Shown one piece after another: positions 44,551-53,700 of a DNA stretch of 64,000 nt. Numbering within the stretch: position 1 is the stretch's first letter; each line of letters opens with the position of its first letter. The position numbers were made by a program, and so were the translations under genes. The stretch is from Kineosporia succinea (GTDB taxonomy: Bacteria > Actinomycetota > Actinomycetes > Actinomycetales > Kineosporiaceae): NCBI RefSeq assembly GCF_030811555.1, contig NZ_JAUSQZ010000001.1:6073241-6137240 (forward strand), given 5' to 3'. The notes under the pieces were generated by a model. That model made no database searches. It saw only the letters and a program-made list of their open reading frames with translations, and was not told the origin of the DNA.

Positions 44551-45543
44551 ATGGGCCCGGGCAGCATCGGGACGAAGGTCGGGACGATGGACGGGACGAA
44601 GGCGAGTCTGAGGGTGCGGTCCAGGACCCTGGTCGCCCGGGACGTCGTGGCCCTGGAACTGGAGGCCGTGACCGGCGCACGGCTGCCGGACTGGACCCCC
44701 GGCGCCCACATCGAACTGGAACTGCCCGGCGGCCTGGTCCGCCCCTACTCGCTGTGCGGCGACCGGCACGACGCGGGCCGGTACCGCATCGGGGTCCGCC
44801 GCGAACCGGCCGGCCGGGGCGGTTCGGCCTACGTCCACGACCGGCTCGACGTCGGCAGCGAGGTCGCCGCGTCCGCTCCCCGCAACCGGTTCCCCCTGAT
44901 CCCCGCGGTGCGCTACCGCTTCGTGGCGGGGGGCATCGGCATCACGCCGCTGCTGCCGATGATCTATCAGGCGCAGTGCACCGGGGTGCCCTGGGACCTG
45001 CTCTACCGGGGCCGGGCGCGCGCGGGGATGCCGTTCCTGGACGAGCTGGCCACCTACGGCGACCGGGTCACCGTCAGCGCCGGGGACGAGCACGCCCGCC
45101 CGGACGTCGCCGCGTGGATCGGGGCGGCCGGCCCCGACGCCCTCGGGGAACACGTCTACGTCTGCGGCCCGGCCCCGCTGATCGACGCCGCGCGCGCCGC
45201 GACCGCCGGGCGCCCGGCCGGCCTGTTCCACAGCGAGCGTTTCGTGGCCCGGGCGCAGGAGTCGTCCGGGGGCCCGGACACGTTCGAGGTGGTCCTGGCC
45301 CGCCGGGGGCGGACGGTCACCGTCGGCCCCGGCGTCTCGGTCCTGGACGCGGTGCGCGCGGCGGGCGCGGAGGTGATGTCGTCGTGCGGGCAGGGCGTCT
45401 GCGGCACCTGCGAGACCGTCGTGCTGGAGGGGCGTCCGCATCATCGTGACTCGGTGCTCGAGGACGACGAGCGCGAGGAGTCGGGCCTGATGTATCCCTG
45501 CGTCTCGCGCTCGCACGGCCGCCGCCTGGTGCTGAACCTCTGA
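44551..45543 (+). CDS. Ferredoxin-reductase-type flavoprotein, PDR/VanB family
   Basis: 330 residues in three parts: a flavin barrel with RPYSLCG (about 64-70), an NAD domain with GGIGITPLLPM, and a C-terminal plant-type [2Fe-2S] domain with Cys279, Cys284, Cys287 and Cys317. It moves electrons from NAD(P)H to an oxygenase in one polypeptide, like the vanillate demethylase reductase. GGGAGGAG precedes the ATG at 44551. The stop overlaps the start of the next P450 (TGATG), strong evidence that this is its redox partner. Confidence 0.9.
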   Translation: MGPGSIGTKVGTMDGTKASLRVRSRTLVARDVVALELEAVTGARLPDWTPGAHIELELPGGLVRPYSLCGDRHDAGRYRIGVRREPAGRGGSAYVHDRLDVGSEVAASAPRNRFPLIPAVRYRFVAGGIGITPLLPMIYQAQCTGVPWDLLYRGRARAGMPFLDELATYGDRVTVSAGDEHARPDVAAWIGAAGPDALGEHVYVCGPAPLIDAARAATAGRPAGLFHSERFVARAQESSGGPDTFEVVLARRGRTVTVGPGVSVLDAVRAAGAEVMSSCGQGVCGTCETVVLEGRPHHRDSVLEDDEREESGLMYPCVSRSHGRRLVLNL

Positions 45544-46793
45544 TGGACGGGGAGCCCGGCCGCCGGCCGCCGGAGATCGACGTCGACCCGTTCGACGAGC
45601 GGGTGCTGGCCGATCCGTACCCGCTGGACGCGACGATCCGGGACACCGCGGCCGTCGTGCGGCTGCGCGCCCACGACGTCTACGGCATCGCCCGCTACCA
45701 GGACGTGCGGGCGGCCCTGCAGGACTGGCAGACCTTCCGGTCCGGGGCGGGCGCCGGCCTGGTCGACTTCTGGGCCCGGGAACCTCGTCGTCCTCTCAGC
45801 GTGGTGCTCGAGGCGGACCCACCGTGGCACGACGCCCCCCGCCGGATCCTGGAGGACCTGCTGGGCCCCTCCACCCAGCGCCGGATGCGGGAGGAGTGGA
45901 CGCGGGCCGCCGACGAGCTGGTGGACCGAGTCCTGCCGCCCGGATCCGGGGAATCCCGGGAATTCGACGGTTTCGGCGATCTGGCCCGGACCTTTCCGCT
46001 GAACGTCATGGGAACGGCTCTCGGCATCCCGGAGGAGGGCCGTGAACACATTCTCGAATTCAGCGACTTCCTGCTGAACGGTTTCGGGCCCCGCAACGAG
46101 CTGGCCCGGGCCGGGAGGAATCAGGCCCCGTGGCTGGCGGAATGGGTCGCCCGCAACTGTGAGCGCGACGTCTTCACCCGGGGGAGTCTCGGCGACCAGA
46201 TCTGGTCGGCGGCCGACCGCCGGCAGATTCTTCCCGCCCAGGCGCTCGGTCTGGTGCGTTCCATCTTCGCCGCCGGTTTCAACACGACCGTCCATTCGCT
46301 GGCGGCGGCGCTGCACGCGTTCTCGACCGAACCGCGGCAGTGGGAGTTGCTGCGCGACGACCCGGCCCTGCTGCGTCACGCCTTCGACGAGGTGCTGCGC
46401 TGGGCGAGCCCGATCCAGACGTTCTTCCGAACCACCGCGGCCCCGGCGGTGATTGACGGCCTGACCATCCCGCCCGGCAGCAAGGTGCTGCTGTTTCTCG
46501 GTGCGGCCAACCGGGACCCGCGCCGCTGGAAGGATCCCGAACGCTTCGACCTGACCCGAGACCCGTCCGGGCATCTGGGTTTTGGGTTCGGCGTGCACCA
46601 GTGCGTCGGCCAGCACCTGGCCCGGCTGGAGGCGGAATGCCTGCTGGCCGCGCTCCGGCGCCGGGTCCGGCGGCTGGAACCGGCCGGGCCGCCGCGCCGC
46701 CGCCTGAACAACACGGTGCGCGCCTGGGAGTCGTTGCCGCTACGGGCCGAGCTGGTCAGCGGCGTGCGGACGTCTGCGCCGGGTCCGGGCTGA
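45543..46793 (+). CDS. Cytochrome P450, benzoate-type (CYP199-like)
   Basis: 416 residues. Heme motif FGFGVHQCVG with Cys354, ExxR as EVLR (283-286), and an I-helix AAGFNTT (243-249), where the usual acidic residue is Asn. Overall wording resembles CYP199-like P450s that oxidise substituted benzoates. With the fused reductase upstream it forms a two-gene oxygenase. A hydroxylation or O-demethylation of the PKS-derived aryl acid is the natural guess, parallel to the P450 NcsB3 in neocarzinostatin. Confidence 0.88.
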   Translation: MDGEPGRRPPEIDVDPFDERVLADPYPLDATIRDTAAVVRLRAHDVYGIARYQDVRAALQDWQTFRSGAGAGLVDFWAREPRRPLSVVLEADPPWHDAPRRILEDLLGPSTQRRMREEWTRAADELVDRVLPPGSGESREFDGFGDLARTFPLNVMGTALGIPEEGREHILEFSDFLLNGFGPRNELARAGRNQAPWLAEWVARNCERDVFTRGSLGDQIWSAADRRQILPAQALGLVRSIFAAGFNTTVHSLAAALHAFSTEPRQWELLRDDPALLRHAFDEVLRWASPIQTFFRTTAAPAVIDGLTIPPGSKVLLFLGAANRDPRRWKDPERFDLTRDPSGHLGFGFGVHQCVGQHLARLEAECLLAALRRRVRRLEPAGPPRRRLNNTVRAWESLPLRAELVSGVRTSAPGPG

Positions 46794-46911
46794 GCTTTTC
46801 GTCGCAATGGCGCTACTAACGGTTGCTAGACTGAACTGTACGGGGGATCAGCGCGGCCATGCATTTTTCGTCCCTCGGGTTCACCTGCTCACAGACGAGA
46901 GGAAAGAATGC

Positions 46912-48414
46912 GTGTCGGTCTCAGACCCCAACTCGCAGACGGAGCAGTCCAGCGCCGCAGATCGCCTAGAAATAAAACATGATTCGGATTCTCGCCGATG
47001 GCGGGTTCTCGTTCTGCTCTGCGTTCTGCAGGCCATGATCCTTCTCGACATGACGATGGTGAACATCGCCCTCCCGCAGATCCAGGACGGGCTGGGATTC
47101 AGCCGGGCGGGCCTGGTCTGGGTCGTCGACGGATACGCACTGATGGCCGGCGGGTTCCTCGTGCTGGGCGGCCGCCTGGCCGACGTGCTCGGCCGCCGTC
47201 GGCTCCTGATCAGCGGCATCGTCGTCTTCGGGATCTCCTCGATGATGTCCGGCCTGGCCCCGAACCCCGGAGTCATGGTGGCGGGCCGATTCGGGCAGGG
47301 CCTCGCCGAGGCGCTCGCCGCACCGGCCTCGCTGGGCCTTCTCGCCCTGCTGTTCACCGACCCCAAGGAACGCACCAAGGCGTTCGGCGCCTGGGCCGGG
47401 ATCAGCGGCATGTCCGCCACCCTGGGCTACATCCTCTCCGGCGTCATCACCGAATTCCTCGACTGGCGCTGGCTCTTCTTCATCAACGTCCCGGTCGCCG
47501 TGGTCGCCCTGGTCCTCATTCCCCGCATGGTCGGGGAGAGCCGGATGCGCTCACAGGGCCGCGTCGACTACGCCGGGGCCCTCGGCCTCACGGTCGGCAT
47601 GGTCGCCCTGGTCTTCGGCCTGGTGCGGGCCTCCTCGCACGCCTGGACCTCGACCCAGGTCCTCGTGCCGGTGCTGATCGGCGTGGCGGTGCTCGCCGTC
47701 ACCGTCGTCATCGAGGCCCAGGTCAGCAACCCGCTGGTGCCACTGTCGTTCTTCGCCAACCGCACTCGCTCGGTGATGAACTTCGCGTCGGTGTTCTTCA
47801 TGGCCGCGTTCCTGTCGTACACGTTCATGCTCACCCTGTTCAACCAGCAGATCCTCGGCTACTCGCCGCTGATCACCGGCCTGGCCTGGCTGCCGCTGTC
47901 CGTCGGCATCGGTGTCGGCATCGGCATCGGCACCGCGCTGGTGCCCCGCCTGGGCGTGAAGGCCGTGTGCGCGGTGTCGTTCTTCGTCGCCGGCGTCGGG
48001 CTGCTCATCAGCAGCCTCCTGCAGCCGGACAACCCCTACTGGACAACGCTTCTGCCGGGCATGGTGGTCTTCGGCCTCGGCGCCGGCCTGGGCATGCCCT
48101 CGGGCACCAACGCCGCCCTGCACAAGGTCACCGCCGACAACTCCAGCCTGGCCTCAGGGGTTCAGAGCACCGCCCAGCAGATCGGTGGCGCACTCGGAGT
48201 CGCCGTCCTGGTCACGCTCGCCATCCGCTACGCGGAAGACCACATGGCCACCGGCGCGAGCCCGGCCCAGGCCACCACCGACGGCTACGCCCTGGCCCTG
48301 CGCATCGGAGCCGGGCTGGCCATCTTCTGCGCCGTCCTGGTCGCGGCCCTCCTGGAACGCGTCGACACCGAAATGCGCGACCCCATCGCGGAACAGGCCA
48401 CGAACATCCACTGA
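46912..48414 (+). CDS. MFS exporter, DHA2 family (14 helices)
   Basis: 500 residues. LDMTMVNIALPQIQ is the DHA2 motif in the first helix, GGRLADVLGRRR the motif A loop, and hydropathy gives about 14 helices. Such proton-driven exporters commonly secrete the antibiotic of their own cluster and give self-resistance. The GTG at 46912 was chosen: GAGAGGAAAG precedes it, and the N-terminus then is a normal 30-residue soluble tail. An earlier in-frame ATG at 46807 would add an unlikely segment. A TAGACT -10-like hexamer lies near 46826. Confidence 0.9.
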   Translation: MSVSDPNSQTEQSSAADRLEIKHDSDSRRWRVLVLLCVLQAMILLDMTMVNIALPQIQDGLGFSRAGLVWVVDGYALMAGGFLVLGGRLADVLGRRRLLISGIVVFGISSMMSGLAPNPGVMVAGRFGQGLAEALAAPASLGLLALLFTDPKERTKAFGAWAGISGMSATLGYILSGVITEFLDWRWLFFINVPVAVVALVLIPRMVGESRMRSQGRVDYAGALGLTVGMVALVFGLVRASSHAWTSTQVLVPVLIGVAVLAVTVVIEAQVSNPLVPLSFFANRTRSVMNFASVFFMAAFLSYTFMLTLFNQQILGYSPLITGLAWLPLSVGIGVGIGIGTALVPRLGVKAVCAVSFFVAGVGLLISSLLQPDNPYWTTLLPGMVVFGLGAGLGMPSGTNAALHKVTADNSSLASGVQSTAQQIGGALGVAVLVTLAIRYAEDHMATGASPAQATTDGYALALRIGAGLAIFCAVLVAALLERVDTEMRDPIAEQATNIH

Positions 48415-48475
48415 ACAGCGCTCGCTGTCCACCTGCACGGCCATCGTCACCGATCACCGAGGAGCGTCTCTTCCT

Positions 48476-48778
48476 ATGGCACAGGCAAAGTCCGAGTCAA
48501 AGTCCGAGGCAGAGCCCGACACCACGTTCACCGAGACCATCCAGAAGCACACCAACGGATGGACCTGCGTCTTCATGGCCGGATCGGGTGACTACTTCGG
48601 CACCCGCAAGGCCATCAAGGTCGGCGGTCTGATCGACGGCGAACACGAGTTCAAGGCCACGCTGATGCCGATGGGCGACGGAACCCACATGGTGCCCATC
48701 AACACCGCGCTGAAGAAGGCCATCAAGAAGGATGTCGGCGACGAGATCACCGTCCGCATCAACGCCCGCTTCAGCTGA
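48476..48778 (+). CDS. DUF1905-like small protein
   Basis: 100 residues. A charged N-terminal tail of about 17 residues, then a small beta-barrel-like domain with the DUF1905 pattern (GLIDGEHEFKATLMPMGDGTHMVPINTA stretch, located at about 53-80; KKAIKKDVGDEITVRI near the end). Function unknown; family members often accompany YdeI-like proteins. 61 bases downstream of the MFS gene and followed by the VOC gene, so it is probably in the same operon. Confidence 0.75.
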   Translation: MAQAKSESKSEAEPDTTFTETIQKHTNGWTCVFMAGSGDYFGTRKAIKVGGLIDGEHEFKATLMPMGDGTHMVPINTALKKAIKKDVGDEITVRINARFS

Positions 48779-48835
48779 TCCGATCCGCGGCCAGCTGAGT
48801 CCACGCAGAACGCAACCCGGAGGAAGAACCGCGTC

Positions 48836-49198
48836 ATGAGCGAAAACACCCCCTCGTCCGCCACTCCCGGCTGGTTCGACATCTCCACCCCCGACTCCCC
48901 CCGGAGCCGGGCCTTCTACGGCGATCTCTTCGGATGGGCCGTGCAGGGCCTCGACGACAACTTCGCCATGGTCAGCGGGGGCGAAGGCCAGCCTCCGGCA
49001 GGCAGTATCGCCACCGCGGTCGAGGGCAGCCCCTACGTCGGGCTGGTGCCCTACTTCCCGGTGGCGGACATCGAGCAGTCCCTGGCCCAGGCCGAGAAGC
49101 TGGGCGCCGAGGTGCTGATGACGGTGCGGGAGACGCCCACCGGGCGCATCGCGGCGTTCAAGGACCCCGACGGCAACGTGGTCGGCCTGATGGGCTGA
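48836..49198 (+). CDS. VOC superfamily protein (glyoxalase/bleomycin-resistance fold)
   Basis: 120 residues forming one VOC module pair: PGWFDISTPDSPRSRAFYGDLFGW, here located at about 11-34, and the C-terminal FKDPDGNVVGL signature. VOC proteins can bind and sequester bleomycin- or enediyne-type drugs, or act as metal-dependent lyases/dioxygenases. Last gene of an MFS-DUF1905-VOC operon, which makes a self-resistance role plausible but unproven. GGAGGAAG precedes the ATG. Confidence 0.85.
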   Translation: MSENTPSSATPGWFDISTPDSPRSRAFYGDLFGWAVQGLDDNFAMVSGGEGQPPAGSIATAVEGSPYVGLVPYFPVADIEQSLAQAEKLGAEVLMTVRETPTGRIAAFKDPDGNVVGLMG

Positions 49199-49214
49199 TC
49201 TCACCGGATCACCA

Positions 49215-49250
49215 CAGGAGGGCGGGACCCGTACGGGTCCCGCCCTCCTG
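49215..49250. terminator. 36-bp perfect palindrome, bidirectional terminator
   Basis: Arms 49215-49232 and 49233-49250 are perfectly complementary (18 bp, effectively closed by a CGTACG centre). Sits between the convergent VOC operon and the PKS-side genes. Confidence 0.75.
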
Positions 49251-49264
49251 CCGTATCGGCGTTC

Positions 49265-49570
49265 TCAGTCGCCGAAGCCGTACTCCCCGATCAGGGTCGC
49301 ACCGCTCGGGCGGGCCCCGGCCGGGGCCCGGTCGGCCATGCCCGCCGCGAACTCCTTGAACGCGTCCAGGGCCGGCAGCGGGCTGTCGCCCTCACCCTCG
49401 TACCGGCCCACGTGCACGAAACTCACGCCGTCGGCCAGGCGGAAACTGGCGTACGACAGGCCCGCCGGCGCCTTGGCGGCCAGTTCGGCGAACACGGCTT
49501 CGACCAGACGCTGGTTCTCGTCGGCCTTTTCGGACGACGTCTCGTACTGGACGACGAAGGCGTTCCCCAT
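49265..49570 (-). CDS. Small protein, probable dimeric alpha/beta-barrel (ABM-like)
   Basis: 101 residues with the secondary-structure pattern of ferredoxin-like dimeric barrels: FVVQYETSSE strand, a helix ADENQRLVEAVFAEL, then YASFRLADGVSFVHVGRYE strands and a closing helix. Such proteins include antibiotic-biosynthesis monooxygenases and small cyclases; no catalytic residues can be assigned. The GGGAGG site supports the ATG at 49570. Last gene of the PKS-epoxide hydrolase operon. Confidence 0.7.
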   Translation of the reverse strand: MGNAFVVQYETSSEKADENQRLVEAVFAELAAKAPAGLSYASFRLADGVSFVHVGRYEGEGDSPLPALDAFKEFAAGMADRAPAGARPSGATLIGEYGFGD

Positions 49571-49593
49571 GACTGCGACCTCCCGGGTTCGGT

Positions 49594-50760
49594 TTACCGC
49601 TGACTGATGGTGCGCGCGAACGAACGGATGTCCTCGACGAACAGGTCCGGCTCCTCCAGGGCGGGGAAGTGCCCGCCCCGGTCGTGTTCCGTCCACTGCA
49701 CGATGTTCGGGAGCATCGGTTCCGCGAAACGGCGCACGGGCAGCGCCGCGTCACCGGGATAGACCGAAACACCCGAAGGCACGGGCACAGGCGGCGGGAG
49801 AGGCGGGGGCGTTGCCGCTGACGGCATGACATCCCTGTTGTCGTAGTAGAGGTTCGCCGACGTACCACCAGAACGAGTGAGCCAGTATACCGACGCGTTC
49901 ATCAGCAGTCGATCGCGGCTGATGGCGTCCTCGGGCAGCTTCTCGGTGTCGGCCCAGTCGTGGAACTTCTCGATGATCCAGGCCAGCTGACCCACGGGCG
50001 AGTCACTGAGCGAGTGGGCCAGCGTCTGCGGCCGGCTGGCCTGGAGGGCCATGTACCCGACGCCGTCGTCGGCGAAGCGCTGCAGCAGGCCGAGTCTCGC
50101 GCCCTCCTGCTCGGTCAGGCCGGCCAGGGCGGCCGGATCCCCGGGAGGCGGCGGCGTGATCAGGAAGTTCAGGTGGGCGCCCGCCACGTGGGGTGCGTCC
50201 ATGACCGCGAGGGTCTGGGTGACCCACGCGCCGATGTCGCCGCCCTGCGCGATGTAGCGCTCGTAGCCCAGCTGGTGCATCAGCGAGGCCCACATGCCCG
50301 CGATCCGGGGAAGTGTCCATCCGTATTCCGGCTGGGGGCCGGAGAATCCGAACCCGGGCAGCGACGGCACCACGACGTGGAAGGCGTCCGCCGGGTCACC
50401 GCCGTGCGCCCGCGGATCGCTGAGCGGGCCGATCACGTCCAGGTACTCCACGAACGAGCTCGGCCAGCCGTGCGTGAGGATCAGCGGCGTGGCGTCCGGC
50501 TCGGGCGAGCGCGCGTGCAGCACGTGCACGTCCAGGCCGTCCAGCCCGACCAGCGACTGGCTGATCCGGTTGATCTCGTCCTGGGCCTCGTACCAGTCGA
50601 ACGTGTCGGCCCAGTAGGCGGCCAGTTCCTGGAGGTAGGGCGTGGGCACGCCCCGCGACCAGTCCGTCGAGGGGCCGGGGGCCGGCCAGCGGGTGGCCCG
50701 GATCCGGGCCCGCAGGTCCTCGATCTCGGACCGGTCGATGTCGATACGGAACGGGTTCAT
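49594..50760 (-). CDS. Epoxide hydrolase (EHN-domain, microsomal-type)
   Basis: 388 residues. Residues 3-108 are the EHN N-terminal domain; then HGWP (97-100) oxyanion motif, nucleophile Asp175 in GGDIGA, and catalytic His364 in GGHFPALEEP. Enediyne clusters encode close relatives (SgcF, NcsF1/F2) that open an epoxide of the core to a diol used for attaching side groups. Immediately downstream of the PKS (37-base gap), thus co-transcribed. A detoxifying hydrolase is the alternative. Confidence 0.92.
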   Translation of the reverse strand: MNPFRIDIDRSEIEDLRARIRATRWPAPGPSTDWSRGVPTPYLQELAAYWADTFDWYEAQDEINRISQSLVGLDGLDVHVLHARSPEPDATPLILTHGWPSSFVEYLDVIGPLSDPRAHGGDPADAFHVVVPSLPGFGFSGPQPEYGWTLPRIAGMWASLMHQLGYERYIAQGGDIGAWVTQTLAVMDAPHVAGAHLNFLITPPPPGDPAALAGLTEQEGARLGLLQRFADDGVGYMALQASRPQTLAHSLSDSPVGQLAWIIEKFHDWADTEKLPEDAISRDRLLMNASVYWLTRSGGTSANLYYDNRDVMPSAATPPPLPPPVPVPSGVSVYPGDAALPVRRFAEPMLPNIVQWTEHDRGGHFPALEEPDLFVEDIRSFARTISQR

Positions 50761-50797
50761 CGATGGCTCCTTTCGCTGGTGTCGGACGGTGCGGGGC

Positions 50798-53700
50798 TCA
50801 TGCCCCGTCCGTGCTCATCACGGACACGGCCTCGGCCGGCTCCACCCCGCGCAGGGTGTCGTGCACGTGACGGCTGAGCGCGGTGATGGTGGGCTTGGCC
50901 CAGAGCACGGTCGGGGGCAGGTCCAGGCCGTAGCGGCGGTGCATCCGCACCCGCAGGGCCACCGTCATCACCGAGTCCATGCCGAGCTCGACCAGGGGAC
51001 GCTTGAGCGGGACGGCCTCGGGGTCGAGGTTGAGCTCGGCCCCCACCTGCTCGCGCACGTCACGCAGCACCAGGTCCAGGGACTCGTCCTCGGGCAGGGC
51101 GGCCACGTCGAACCCGGCCCCGTCGTCGTGGGTGCCGCCCGCGTCCGAGACCACCTCCAGATCGCGGAACATCGGCAGCCGGGGGCCTCCCGGCGGGGTC
51201 GGCAGAATCCGCATGACGGCCTGGTACGGCGTGCTGAACCGGTCGCCGAAGTCCCACGCCCGGAACGCCTCGGCGGTCGAGACCGCCTCCAGCCCGCGGA
51301 GATTGGCCTCGAGCATGGTCGCCTCGATGTTCTGGGACAGGCCGACGCCGCGCCAGGCCGTCCAGCCGATGCTGATGGTCTCCTCACCACCCGCCGCGAA
51401 CCGGTGCTGGGCCAGCACGTCCATGAAGGAGTTGGCCGCCGCGTAGGCGGCCTGCCCGGTCAGGCGCGCGAACTGCCCGCAGGAGGAGAACAGCACGAAG
51501 AAGTCCAGGGAGCCGGGCGGGAACATCTCGTGCAGGTTCAGCGCCCCCAGGGCCTTCGGCCCCAGCACCTGCTGCAGCGCGAGCCGGTCCAGGTCGTCCA
51601 CCAGCGCGTCGTGCACCACCCCGGCGGCGTGGACGATGCCGGTGATCGGGGGCAGTCCCAGGGCACCGGGGGCCAGGGCCCGGCGCACCGCGGCGCGGTC
51701 GGTGATGTCGAGCGACAGGACGGTCACGCTGACGCCCGAGCTCTCCAGGGCCAGGACCGCGTCGATCTGCGGGCGGGACTCGGGACTGGCCTGCGCCCAG
51801 GTGCTGCGCGGCGGCAGCCCCTCGCGCCCGACCAGCAGCAGCCGCCGGGCGCCCCGGTCGGCCAGCCACCGGGCGACCTCGAGGCCCAGGGCCCCCAGAC
51901 CCCCGGTGATCAGGACGGTTCCCGAGGACGAGCAGCGCAGCGCGGTGCCGTCGGCACTGCGCTCGAGCCGGGCCAGCCGCTGCGCCGAGATGCCCTCGGC
52001 GTCCACCGAGAGCACGTCCTCGGCCGCCGGCTCGCCGCTGAGGGCCCGGACCAGATGGGCGACCGTGGCGGCCGAGGTGTCGCCGGGGGAGACGTCGATG
52101 CAGCCGCCCCAGATCTCCGGGTGCTCACCGGCCGCGATGCGCGAGACGCCCCACATCGGCGCCAGGGCGACCGCGGCCGCCTCCCGGCCCGAGCGGACCC
52201 CTTCGGTCAGGGCCCACACCCGGGTGGACGCCGAACGGCCGGTCGCGCGGACCACCTCCTGGACGGTGGTGGTCAACGACCAGGCCGCGGTCACGGCGTC
52301 GTCGAGGCCGAGGGCGCTGTGCCCGGGCGCCACGATCACCGCCGTCGGCCGGTCCAGAGCGCCCGGGGGAAGCTCCACCCGGCCCTCGGCGTCCGTGGCC
52401 ACCTCCCGGGCGGGCATCCCGGCCGCCCCGAACGCGGTCGCCCAGGCCGTGGTGTGCGCCGCGGGGCCGACCAGGAGCACCTGGACGGGTGCGCCGGACG
52501 CCACGGGCTCGGCGGGCACCGGCTGCCAGCGGATCTCGTGGACCAGCTCGCGGGGGACGGCCGTGCTGCCCATGTGCTCGACCGCCGCGAACCGCAGACC
52601 CGTGGCCAGGCAGACGATCTCGCCGTCCTCGGTGGCCACCACCACGTCCACCGAGTCGTGGGGGGAACGCGGCGAGCGGGTGCTGTGCACCACGATGCGG
52701 GCCGGTGGCTCGCCCTTCCAGGCCACCCGGTCGATGGTGCGTGACATCCACAGCTCGGTCGCGTCACCGGGCGAGACCACCATCGCGCTGATGGTCAGGG
52801 CCCCGTCGATCACGTGGGCCCAGCTCATCGCCCGCTCGGCCGGGGGCGGCAGCAGGTCGAGGGTGGCGATCTGCTCGTGCTCGTCGTAGCGCAGCTCGCT
52901 CATGGTCCAGGGGAACGCGTAGCCCTCCACGCCCATCCGGCCGAACATCTCGTCGGCCCGGGACGTCGACCCGACGGGCAGGCGTGGCCGGATCGACGCG
53001 GCGTCCAGGAACCCGCTCACCCCCTGCGGGCCGGTCTGCACCACCGCCGTGCTGTGGGTGATCCACTCCTCGCCCGTGCTCCCGGCGGCGTCCTCGGCCA
53101 GCCGGGTCGCCAGCAGCAGCTGGTCGGCCTCGCGGATCACCTGCACGATGCGCGCGGGCTGCACCGCCAGCGGCGTGCGCAGGACGATGTCGGTCAGGTC
53201 CACGACCGACCCGGTGCCCGCGGCCCCGGCGAAGCTGTTCAGGATCGAGGCGGCCGGGGTCACCTCCACCCCGACCAGGCCGTGGCTGAGCGGGTAGGGC
53301 CGGGTGTCCATGTCCAGGCGGGTCTGCCAGACCCGGCGCACCGGAGCGCCGCTGATCGTCACCTGGCCGCCCAGCAGGCTGTGCGTGTCCGGCTCGTGTC
53401 CCCGCCCGAGGCCCGCCTGCGCCTGGTCGTCGGGGAAGATCCAGTACGGGCGGTGCTGCCAGGCCGCCGCCGGCACCGGCACCGGGGCCGGCGTGCGTCC
53501 GGTGTCCGGCCAGTCCACCCGGGCGCCCTGCGCGTACAGGTGGGCGAGAGCGCCCAGCAGAGCCTGGGTCTCGTCCTGGTCGCGGCGCAGGGTGCCGACG
53601 GCCAGGCCGTCGATGTCGTGGTGCAGCAACGCCTCCCGGATCGAGTGGGTCACCACCGGGTGCGAGGAGATCTCGACGAACAGCCGGTGCCCGTCCTCCA

